NCBI GenBank assembly: GCA_051883415.1
Contig: JBJETR010000013.1
Location: forward strand, 1 to 18,975
DNA: 18,975 nucleotides
Origin: HGM11368 sp051883415
GTDB lineage: Bacteria; Bacillota; Clostridia; Christensenellales; UBA3700
Direction of reading: 5' to 3'
Below the pieces are notes generated by a model, which saw only the letters and a program-made list of their open reading frames with translations, made no database searches and had not been told where the DNA came from. The translations under genes and the position numbers were made by a program. Positions within the stretch are counted from its first letter, which is position 1; each line of letters begins with the position of its first letter. Of this stretch, positions 1 through 6,517 are shown one piece after another.

Positions 1-74
1 GTTACGACGCAGTATTGCGAAGTATATACGCCGTGAGACACCCTTCCCGAACACAAGAGGACGGCTAAAATTGT
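1..74. other. Unassigned GC-richer segment at window edge
   Basis: No gene is supported here. Positions 1-70 contain 35 G/C of 70 (50%), well above the AT-rich intergenic DNA nearby. A short CACCC...CCCGAACAC string faintly recalls 5S rRNA but the rest does not fit. Read on minus, two frames stay open across the segment. It may be part of a dispersed repeat or structured RNA that continues beyond the window. Confidence 0.25.
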
Positions 75-101
75 AAGGCACACTTGCTAGAAGTGTGCCT
101 T
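75..101 (-). terminator. Perfect 11-bp hairpin downstream of the surface-protein gene
   Basis: The inverted repeat AAGGCACACTT / AAGTGTGCCTT has a 5-nt loop and lies 26 bases past the stop of the minus-strand gene at 127-2343. Read on minus it is followed by ACAATTTTAG, which is only a weak T-tract. It is therefore a plausible but imperfect intrinsic terminator, and it could instead be the end of a repeat element. Confidence 0.5.
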
Positions 102-126
102 GGCTAGTTGATTAGATTGATGATTA

Positions 127-2343
127 CTATTTGCTTATGGTGCCATCGGTGCAGTATATTGTGTAGTTGACGGTATCACTGTCCCAACCATCTTCTTTGA
201 CAATATTATTCCAATCAGCCATCGTACCATTATAATTTATTGTCTCCAACTTAGTGCAATCCTTAAATGCACAAACGCTAATTCTTCTCATAGAACTAGG
301 AATGTCAACGCTAACCAATTCTGTTCTATTCCAAAAAGCATACCCTGCTATTTGCGTTGTTCCATCTTGTATTGTTACACTAGTATCAACTATTGGGCTA
401 CCATCGGTAGGAAGTACATTTACATATTTAAAAAACACTTTGCCTACATAAGTAATATCCATCAGATTACCAGCCCAAGGTGTATTATAAAAGACGCCAC
501 CTCCCAACAACGTGATACTGTCCGACGTAACTACGTTAGACAAATTTGTGCAATCTAAAAATGCCCAAGTATCTATTTGCTTTACGCTATTAGGGATAGT
601 AACGCTTTTTAGACTAACACAATCTCGAAATGCACATGAAGATATAAATTCGACACCATTCCCTAGATTAAGATTCCTAAGATTACTACACTCGTAAAAT
701 GCCCATTCGCCTATACTAATTACACTATCAGGTATAGTTATGATTGTCAAGCCCGTACAACCCGTAAATGCCCATTCATCTATACTTTTAACGCTTCCAT
801 CAGCAGGAATCGTACTTGTTTTGCAACCAAGAATTACGCTTTTGTCATCTTTGCTAATTAAACAATTGCCTTCACTATAGTAACTTGAATTCCCGTCTTC
901 TACAGTTATACTATTGATACCCGAGCAAAAATTAAATGCACTGTTGTTTATTGAATAAACACTGCTTGGTATTACAATATTAGTTAATCCTTTACAATTT
1001 CCAAAGGCAAAGTCACCTATCATTTCTAAGCTATTAGGAAGTGTTATATCAGTAATTTCTTCGCAATAACAGAAAGCATCATGCTCAATTACTTTTACAG
1101 GAATGCCATAATACGTTGACGGTATTACCACCTTGCCCGTAAGACCAATGCAATCAACTATTTGACAATATTGATTTGACACTTTTTCATATATTATTCC
1201 GTAATTATTACATCTTATACACGACGAATATTTGCCTAATTTATGACTTTCCGCACCACACTTTACACACTCACAAGACAATTCATAGGTATGAGCTAAG
1301 CTATTACATATCCTACAAACGCACCTATCATCGGGATCGTGTGTATTATACGTACAGTTTTTGCATTCACAACCTTCTATCTCGTGATATACGTTGTGGC
1401 ATAGATTGCACTTGCAGTCGATATCTAAATCATGTATAGTCAAACCACAGTTTTTGCAAATACACCCTTCTCCTATCTGGTGTTCGATTATATCCATCTC
1501 AATGCGTATATTTCCCCAAATAGATTGTATGTCAAAACTTACACTCTCCAGATTGTAGTTGATAGAGCCTGTGTATGGTAGCATTGCTTTTACCACGCTA
1601 CCGTCTTTATATTTTGCTACGTAAGTGATATTAGCATCCGCAATTGAAGTGTATTTACAAAGAGATTTTGAACTTAACGTACAATTTTTTAGTTCTTTGC
1701 TTTTACTAGATGCAAATAAATAATCTTTAGCATACTTAGACGATTTGTTGAGAGCAACAAAAGTAACTTTATTATCAGTAATACCAATTACTAAGCTACT
1801 ATATGACTCTTTTGTCAATTTTTCGTATTCACTATTGACGTTTATCAAATCGTCCAAACTAGATACTAGATCTTTTTTGTCATTATAAGCTTTAAGTTTT
1901 TTGGCAAAAGAGTCTTCGTAATATACCCAAGCTTTTTTACACATATTATTTGCTACGCCTAGAGTGTTGTAATTTGTAATAATATCATCCGGCTCTCCAT
2001 ATGTATTTAGTATGTCGCTTTCGGTGGCAATACCAACGTCAACGCGAGTCGCCGTAAAAGAATTAAATGGACTAGTAAATACCGAAATAATAGGAATTAT
2101 TACAATTATAAGAGCAAGTACAACTGCCGTGACGATAGCAATCTTCTTGTGAGATATTATAAAATTGGAAATAGACACAAAAAAATCTTTAGATTTGCTA
2201 TCATTATTTTTGGCTCTTCTATTTTCTTTAGTACGATTAGTTAATTTGGCTCCGCAATAAGGGCATCGAGTAAAATCACTCTGCACACTTTTGCCACACT
2301 TAGGGCAAACGGATGGTTGGTTGTCCACTTGATTTGCTTCCAT
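127..2343 (-). CDS. Membrane-anchored zinc-ribbon / Cys-His-repeat / BspA-type leucine-rich-repeat surface protein
   Basis: The 738-residue protein starts with a zinc ribbon (CPKCG at 13-17 and CPYCG at 27-31), then a basic stretch and one transmembrane helix at about 67-90. The positive-inside rule puts the ribbon in the cytoplasm and the rest outside. Residues 97-290 form an unassigned domain; its start (GIATESDILNTYGEPDD) loosely resembles SmpA/BamE-like modules. Residues 294-379 hold five C-x-C-x2-C-x4/5-H repeats of about 16 residues plus a last CxxC, probably binding metal. From about 400 to 705 come LRR_5 (BspA-type) repeats with recurring AF-x2-C-x2-L and IP-x-S-V motifs. The start has an SD (AAGGAG, 5 nt before ATG). 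GC (roughly 35% in a sampled line) is lower than in the next operon (roughly 50% in a sampled line), suggesting an accessory gene. The role is unknown; adhesion or surface binding is inferred from LRR_5 relatives. Confidence 0.85.
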   Translation of the reverse strand: MEANQVDNQPSVCPKCGKSVQSDFTRCPYCGAKLTNRTKENRRAKNNDSKSKDFFVSISNFIISHKKIAIVTAVVLALIIVIIPIISVFTSPFNSFTATRVDVGIATESDILNTYGEPDDIITNYNTLGVANNMCKKAWVYYEDSFAKKLKAYNDKKDLVSSLDDLINVNSEYEKLTKESYSSLVIGITDNKVTFVALNKSSKYAKDYLFASSKSKELKNCTLSSKSLCKYTSIADANITYVAKYKDGSVVKAMLPYTGSINYNLESVSFDIQSIWGNIRIEMDIIEHQIGEGCICKNCGLTIHDLDIDCKCNLCHNVYHEIEGCECKNCTYNTHDPDDRCVCRICNSLAHTYELSCECVKCGAESHKLGKYSSCIRCNNYGIIYEKVSNQYCQIVDCIGLTGKVVIPSTYYGIPVKVIEHDAFCYCEEITDITLPNSLEMIGDFAFGNCKGLTNIVIPSSVYSINNSAFNFCSGINSITVEDGNSSYYSEGNCLISKDDKSVILGCKTSTIPADGSVKSIDEWAFTGCTGLTIITIPDSVISIGEWAFYECSNLRNLNLGNGVEFISSCAFRDCVSLKSVTIPNSVKQIDTWAFLDCTNLSNVVTSDSITLLGGGVFYNTPWAGNLMDITYVGKVFFKYVNVLPTDGSPIVDTSVTIQDGTTQIAGYAFWNRTELVSVDIPSSMRRISVCAFKDCTKLETINYNGTMADWNNIVKEDGWDSDTVNYTIYCTDGTISK

Positions 2344-2389
2344 AATTTCTCCTTGTATTGTTTTAGATAAAATAATTTGTATATAATAT

Positions 2390-2418
2390 ATGATATTAGA
2401 ATTATAGTTCTAAGTCAA
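2390..2418 (-). promoter_or_regulatory. Sigma-A-type promoter of the surface-protein gene
   Basis: On minus, the -35 TTGACT (2418-2413) and the -10 TATCAT (2395-2390) are separated by exactly 17 bp. A start near 2383 would give a leader of about 40 nt that includes the SD AAGGAG. The spacer is almost entirely the inverted repeat TTAGAA-N6-TTCTAA. Confidence 0.75.
2396..2413. promoter_or_regulatory. Operator-like inverted repeat O1
   Basis: TTAGAA-ttatag-TTCTAA is a 6-bp inverted repeat with a 6-bp spacer. It fills the gap between the -35 and -10 of the minus-strand promoter, so a bound dimer would block RNA polymerase. The divergent XRE gene is the obvious candidate binder. Confidence 0.6.
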
Positions 2419-2424
2419 TATTTT

Positions 2425-2442
2425 TGAGAAAAATAGTTCTAA
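2425..2442. promoter_or_regulatory. Operator-like inverted repeat O2
   Basis: TGAGAA-aaatag-TTCTAA has the same arm and spacer lengths as O1 with one mismatch in the left arm. It lies 29 bp from O1, centre to centre, and overlaps the proposed -10 box (TAAAAT, 2440-2445) of the XRE gene. This fits autorepression. Confidence 0.5.
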
Positions 2443-2445
2443 AAT
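2440..2445 (+). promoter_or_regulatory. -10 box of the XRE gene, leaderless arrangement
   Basis: TAAAAT is followed by 6 nt (ATATCT) and then ATG, so transcription starting 7 nt after the box would begin at the start codon. No SD precedes the ATG. No good -35 is visible at 16-18 bp. Confidence 0.4.
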
Positions 2446-2451
2446 ATATCT

Positions 2452-2652
2452 ATGTTGTTTGCCGAACGATTGAAAACTTTGATGATTGAGCAAAACATAA
2501 ATCAATCTACCCTTGCACAAAATATAGGATATAGCCAAAGAGCCGTGTCAAAGTGGGTAAACGGCGAAGCCGAGCCTAGCGCTACAGCCGTGTATCTATG
2601 TGCAAAGTTTTTTGACGTGTCGGCAGATTACCTATTGGGATTAGAGAATTGA
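2452..2652 (+). CDS. XRE/Cro-C1 family transcriptional regulator, single-domain
   Basis: The 66-residue protein is a single Cro/C1-type helix-turn-helix domain with no ligand or dimerisation extension. The HTH covers about 19-38 (STLAQNIGYSQRAVSKWVNG), and the protein ends in ADYLLGLEN, typical of small XRE proteins from phage-type immunity and accessory modules. It is divergent to the surface-protein gene, with 108 bp between the start codons. Two matching inverted repeats there make it a likely repressor of that gene and of itself (inference). No SD is visible, so translation may be leaderless. Its stop codon lies in a long hairpin (2643-2680). Confidence 0.88.
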   Translation: MLFAERLKTLMIEQNINQSTLAQNIGYSQRAVSKWVNGEAEPSATAVYLCAKFFDVSADYLLGLEN

Positions 2653-2680
2653 CAGTCCAAAAATTGGCTGTCAATTCTCT
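2643..2680. repeat. Long near-perfect inverted repeat spanning the XRE stop codon
   Basis: AGAGAATTGACAG (2643-2655) pairs with CTGTCAATTCTCT (2668-2680). Inside, CCAA-AAA-TTGG continues the stem after one bulged T, giving about 17 bp. No T-tract follows directly, so it may protect the XRE mRNA 3' end or mark the end of an inserted module rather than terminate transcription by itself. Confidence 0.7.
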
Positions 2681-2686
2681 AGATAC

Positions 2687-2720
2687 AAAAAACGACCTCT
2701 AAATATAGAAGTCGTTTTTT
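2687..2720. terminator. Bidirectional intrinsic terminator between the XRE gene and the decarboxylase operon
   Basis: AAAAAACGAC (2687-2696) pairs with GTCGTTTTTT (2711-2720). TCTA-AATA-TAGA in the loop can add a second short stem. T-runs exist in both directions, which suits the convergent genes ending at 2652 (plus) and 2751 (minus). Confidence 0.88.
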
Positions 2721-2750
2721 GTTATCAATATTTATTGATTTAGTCAAGTT

Positions 2751-4148
2751 TTAGACTACTTGAATGCCCTTGTCGACGTCGCCAACTTCGCTATCGACGT
2801 GATACTTATTGGCTTGGCGGTACTTGAAGTAGTTGAGTGCAACTTGTGGGAAGAGTGCGTAAGAGAGCACGTCTTCGTCTTGCTCGATATACTCTTTGAT
2901 TTCTTCTCTGTACTTGTCGAGCTCGGGTTGGAGTCTATCTGCCGGACGGCAAGTGATTCTCTCCTCGTCGCCGAGAATTTTCTTGACGATTTCGGGATTT
3001 GGCTCGGCAGGGAGTTGACCGTACTCGCCTCTCAAAAGTCCCTTAGTCTCGGCGGAAACCATCTTATATCTCTCGCCCGACACAATGTTGAACACGGCTT
3101 GCGTGCCGACGATTTGGCTGGTTGGAGTTACGAGTGGCGGATAACCGAGGTCCTTCCTAACGTTAGGAACTTCCGCAAGCACTTGTTCGTATTTGTCCAT
3201 TGCACCGAGCTTCTTGAGTTGTCCGACGAGGTTGGAAAGCATACCGCCCGGTACTTGGTAAATGAGTGCGTTGACGTCGGTCTTGAGCGACTTGTCGGTG
3301 AGCCAACCGTCCTTCTTGAGTCTGTCTGCGATAGGTACGAACATATTGGATAGGTCGGATACCGTCTTGAGGTCGATGCCCGTGTCGTAAGGGGTATTTT
3401 GCAATATAGCAACCATTGGCTCGGTAGCAGGTTGAGAAGTACCGTTGCCGAGTGCACTAAGTGCAGTATCTATGATATCAGCACCCGCCTCGATGCATTT
3501 GAGGTAGGTTTGGTTGCCCGTGCCCGCCGTTTGGTGAGTATGCACGTGAATGAGCGTCTCAGGCTTGAGCACGGCTTTCATACCCTTGACGAGGTCGTAA
3601 GCTACGTAAGGTAGCAAAATGCCCGCCATGTCCTTGATACAAATGTTGTCCGCACCCATGTCTTCGAGTTCTTTAGCAAGCTTGATAAAGTACTCGTTGG
3701 TGTGTACGGGGCTGGTGGTATAAGAAATGGTTGCCTCGCAAACTGCGCCGTACTTCTTGCAGCTCTTCATTGCCTGCTCCATATTACGCTTGTCGTTGAG
3801 TGCGTCGAAGATACGGATTACGTCAATACCGTTCTCAACCGACTTCTTGACGAACTCGTCTACTACGTCGTCGGCATAGTGCTTGTAACCGAGGATATTT
3901 TGTCCTCTGAGAAGCATCTGCAATTTGGTCTTTGGCATAGCCTTTTTGAGTTGTCTAAGTCTATCCCATGGATCTTCGTTGAGAAATCTCAAACAAGAGT
4001 CGAAGGTCGCTCCACCCCAACATTCTATAGAATAATATCCTACTTCATCGAGCTTGGAAGCCATTGGCAACATCTCGTCAAGTCTCATTCTCGTTGCGGC
4101 TTGCGACTGATGCGCATCACGCAAAATAGTTTCTGTAAGTTTTACCAT
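2751..4148 (-). CDS. oadA: OadA/5S-type carboxyltransferase subunit (oxaloacetate or pyruvate acting)
   Basis: The 465-residue protein matches the alpha subunit of oxaloacetate decarboxylase, the 5S subunit of transcarboxylase and PycB. These move CO2 between oxaloacetate/pyruvate and biotin. The TIM barrel carries the metal and catalytic residues: D11 in LRDAHQS, the carbamylated-lysine motif CIKDMAG (K172), and HVHTHQTAGTG (H203, H205). The PYC-OADA helical domain follows from about 290. It ends without the biotinyl domain that many OadA proteins carry, and the biotin carrier is a separate gene (5679-6047). The SD is AGAGGTG. It is the last gene of the operon, 26 bp after oadB. The family is certain; whether it decarboxylates oxaloacetate or transcarboxylates to pyruvate cannot be read from sequence. 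Confidence 0.93.
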   Translation of the reverse strand: MVKLTETILRDAHQSQAATRMRLDEMLPMASKLDEVGYYSIECWGGATFDSCLRFLNEDPWDRLRQLKKAMPKTKLQMLLRGQNILGYKHYADDVVDEFVKKSVENGIDVIRIFDALNDKRNMEQAMKSCKKYGAVCEATISYTTSPVHTNEYFIKLAKELEDMGADNICIKDMAGILLPYVAYDLVKGMKAVLKPETLIHVHTHQTAGTGNQTYLKCIEAGADIIDTALSALGNGTSQPATEPMVAILQNTPYDTGIDLKTVSDLSNMFVPIADRLKKDGWLTDKSLKTDVNALIYQVPGGMLSNLVGQLKKLGAMDKYEQVLAEVPNVRKDLGYPPLVTPTSQIVGTQAVFNIVSGERYKMVSAETKGLLRGEYGQLPAEPNPEIVKKILGDEERITCRPADRLQPELDKYREEIKEYIEQDEDVLSYALFPQVALNYFKYRQANKYHVDSEVGDVDKGIQVV

Positions 4149-4174
4149 AATAACACCTCTATATAGTTTGTGGC

Positions 4175-5662
4175 TTATGCAAAGATTGCGAGCAGTACGC
4201 CTGCGGCTACCGCAGAACCGATAACGCCTGCGACGTTAGGTCCCATAGCGTGCATAAGCAGATAGTTGCTTGGATTTTCTTCTTGTCCTACGTTGTGGGC
4301 AATTCTCGCTGCCATTGGCACTGCGGATACGCCCGCCGCACCGATGAGCGGATTGATTTTGCCCCTAGATAGTTTGCACATAATCTTACCGATAATAAGT
4401 CCGCCCGCCGTACCGAAGGAGAATGCGAATACGCCGATAAGAATAATGAGCAAGGTTTGAGTGTTGAGGAAGACGTCGGCAGTCGCCTTGGTACCTACCA
4501 ACAAGCCGAGCAATATCGTGATGATATTGATAAGTTCGTTGGAAGCCGTGCGAACGAGTCTTGGTACTACACCCGACTCTTTCATAAGGTTGCCCAGCAT
4601 TAACATACCCAAAAGCGGTATAGCCGATGGAAGTATTATGCCTACGATTGCCGTAACTGCCAATGGGAAGATAACCTTCTCGGTCTTGGAAACAGGTCTA
4701 AGTTGTTCCATAACGATTTTTCTCTCTTCCTTGGTGGTGAGCAACTTCATGATAGGCGGTTGGATAACCTTGATGAGCGCCATGTATGAGTAAGCCGCTA
4801 CCGCAATTGCAGGCAACAAGTGAGCCGCAAGTTTGGTAGTAACGTAAATTGCCGTAGGTCCGTCCGCACCGCCGATGATACCGATTGCAGCGGCTTCTTC
4901 GCCCGTAAATCCGATATTAACCGCAATAATAAATGTAACGAAAATACCAAGTTGGGCTGCAGCGCCGAGTATGAGGCTCTTAGGGTTGGCAATGAGTGGA
5001 CCGAAGTCGGTCATTGCACCTATGCCCAAGAAGATGAGTGGCGGATAGATAACCCACTCTACACCCTTGTAGAGATAGTAGAACAAGCCTTGATCGGCTA
5101 CGACTGCGTGGTTGATAGTCATCTGCTCGGTGAGCGTAACGCCATCGAAAACTGCGTTGCCCGCTACGAGCGACTGATAGCCGCCTACGATTTCGGCAAT
5201 CTTTTCTTCTACGATATGCAACTGTGCAAGGGTGCTAGTTCCGTCTGCAAAAGTAATACCGAACATCTTGGCAAGTTCCGGCACAGTTCCTGCGATAGCT
5301 ACACTTTCTGTACTACCTGGTATTTGATATAAAAATTGTCCCGCTTCGTTGAGAACACCTAACTCAATAAGTAGGTCAATTTGTGCTTGAGAACCAACGA
5401 AGGTTACGTCGTATCCCAAAGTTCCGTACAAGATAGAATACGCTCCCGGTATGTTGATGATAAACATACCGAAACCAATCGCAAGCAAAAGGTTTGGTTC
5501 AAACTCTTTGGCTACCGCAAGGTATATGAGTAAGCACGCTATCGCCATCATGATAAGGTTTTGCCATATCGGCGTGAGCGCAGTCATAAAACCCGTACTG
5601 TACCATAGATTTTTGAGCGATTCTACCATGCTAAACGATGGTAGAGTAAGAAAAAAGTTCAC
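4175..5662 (-). CDS. oadB: Na+-pumping decarboxylase beta subunit, with enlarged loop
   Basis: This 495-residue polytopic membrane protein belongs to the OadB/MmdB/GcdB family, which decarboxylates carboxybiotin and pumps Na+ out. Diagnostic stretches are PPLIFLGIGAMTDFGPL (207-223), GGADGPTAIY with the functional aspartate D267, and the C-terminal GPNVAGVIGSAVAAG. Usual family members are shorter (about 375-430). The excess is an extra region at about 80-185 between the first conserved helices (IGFGMFIINIP) and the LFYYLYKG motif. It is hydrophilic to mixed and unlike the family core. The start is GTG, supported by the SD GGAGG 7 nt upstream; M12 is a poorer alternative. It is followed closely by oadA and preceded by the biotin carrier. 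Confidence 0.93.
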   Translation of the reverse strand: MNFFLTLPSFSMVESLKNLWYSTGFMTALTPIWQNLIMMAIACLLIYLAVAKEFEPNLLLAIGFGMFIINIPGAYSILYGTLGYDVTFVGSQAQIDLLIELGVLNEAGQFLYQIPGSTESVAIAGTVPELAKMFGITFADGTSTLAQLHIVEEKIAEIVGGYQSLVAGNAVFDGVTLTEQMTINHAVVADQGLFYYLYKGVEWVIYPPLIFLGIGAMTDFGPLIANPKSLILGAAAQLGIFVTFIIAVNIGFTGEEAAAIGIIGGADGPTAIYVTTKLAAHLLPAIAVAAYSYMALIKVIQPPIMKLLTTKEERKIVMEQLRPVSKTEKVIFPLAVTAIVGIILPSAIPLLGMLMLGNLMKESGVVPRLVRTASNELINIITILLGLLVGTKATADVFLNTQTLLIILIGVFAFSFGTAGGLIIGKIMCKLSRGKINPLIGAAGVSAVPMAARIAHNVGQEENPSNYLLMHAMGPNVAGVIGSAVAAGVLLAIFA

Positions 5663-5678
5663 GGTCTTTCCTCCAAAA

Positions 5679-6047
5679 TTATGCTATAGTACACAATACC
5701 GCACCGGTGTCCACGTTGGTACCTGCGGTGGTAGAATAAGTAATAACTCCGCTTGCGCTGGCAACGACAGGAGTATCCATCTTCATTGCTTCCAAAATTA
5801 CGATAGTATCGCCCTCTTTGACGGTTGCGCCGTTGTCAAAACAAAGCTTCTTGACAAGACCTGGCATTGGAGCGTTGACTGCCTTGCCACCTGCAGGTGC
5901 TGCTACAGGAGCGGGAGCTGCCTTAGGTGCGGGAGCTGCCGTTGCTTGAGTTGCTGCTACAGGAGCGGTTGCGACGGTTGCTCCGCCGATTTCTTCTACT
6001 TCTACGGCGTAATTTTTGCCGTTTACGTTTACGTTGAATTTACGCAT
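5679..6047 (-). CDS. Biotin carrier protein (biotinyl domain subunit) of the decarboxylase
   Basis: The 122-residue protein has an N-terminal section (1-22), an Ala/Pro-rich flexible linker (about 23-56) and a C-terminal biotinyl domain. The biotin attachment motif is EAMKM with K89, and the following residue is D rather than the common E. Linker and domain resemble GcdC, MmdC and the 1.3S subunit of transcarboxylase. It would carry CO2 as carboxybiotin from the carboxyltransferases to the membrane beta subunit. An SD (GGAG) lies 6 nt before ATG. It lies 24 bp after oadG and 16 bp before oadB. It is the only biotin carrier in the operon, so both carboxyltransferases presumably share it. Confidence 0.95.
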   Translation of the reverse strand: MRKFNVNVNGKNYAVEVEEIGGATVATAPVAATQATAAPAPKAAPAPVAAPAGGKAVNAPMPGLVKKLCFDNGATVKEGDTIVILEAMKMDTPVVASASGVITYSTTAGTNVDTGAVLCTIA

Positions 6048-6071
6048 AATACTCTCCTATTGTATGGATAT

Positions 6072-6509
6072 TTATTTTATTTGTTTGATTGAGCGAACCT
6101 TGAAAGGCAAGCTGGACGTGATTACGACACCGTTGGACTCGTAATACGCTACGAGTGCCGCCATAATCGCTGCGACTACTTCTTCCTCTGCTTGATTGTC
6201 CTCGACTACCGCCGTTTGCGCTACGGGTTGCGGCTTAGTTTCGACAGGCTTTTGAGGTTTCTTCATATTTTTGAACAAATTGAGCAATACTTCCATAAGT
6301 TTGATAAATAATATCAATACTATTAGGACAACGAATACCATTCCTATGCCCAAAACCGAAACCAAAAGTCCCGTGGTAATTCTTCTACCGACCGACATAT
6401 CTCCTATGCCGAGGCTATCGGGATTGCCGTATTCTAGCGTGCAACCAACCAGCAACGACATTAGACAAACAAGCAAAATTATTGAAAATATAATTTTTGC
6501 TCTTTTCAT
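6072..6509 (-). CDS. oadG: OadG-like gamma subunit with lipoprotein-type signal
   Basis: From the start at 6509 the protein has 145 residues. It opens with a signal-like hydrophobic stretch ending in a lipobox (L20-V-G-C23). A single transmembrane helix follows at about 46-72 (TTGLLVSVLGIGMVFVVLIV), the OadG-type membrane segment. Then comes a Lys/Pro-rich linker and a short C-terminal region. The gamma subunit holds the decarboxylase complex together. This start is chosen because TGAGGTG sits 5 nt upstream and contains the stop of the preceding gene, so translation is probably coupled; the longer frame to 6572 would run deep into that gene. Classical OadG has no lipobox, so lipidation at C23 is an inference. 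Confidence 0.8.
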   Translation of the reverse strand: MKRAKIIFSIILLVCLMSLLVGCTLEYGNPDSLGIGDMSVGRRITTGLLVSVLGIGMVFVVLIVLILFIKLMEVLLNLFKNMKKPQKPVETKPQPVAQTAVVEDNQAEEEVVAAIMAALVAYYESNGVVITSSLPFKVRSIKQIK

Positions 6510-6517
6510 CTTGCACC

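Noticed and set aside
36..60. String resembling part of 5S rRNA (CACCC...CCCGAACAC)
   Set aside because: Only a short stretch matches; the expected flanking loops and the 3' half are absent.
2760..3353. Long open frame on plus inside the OadA gene (197 codons)
   Set aside because: It is antisense to a well-supported enzyme gene, has no recognisable domain, and arises from the codon bias of the real frame.
4820..5332. 170-codon plus-strand open frame inside oadB
   Set aside because: Shadow of the membrane protein gene; low-complexity composition and no start signal.
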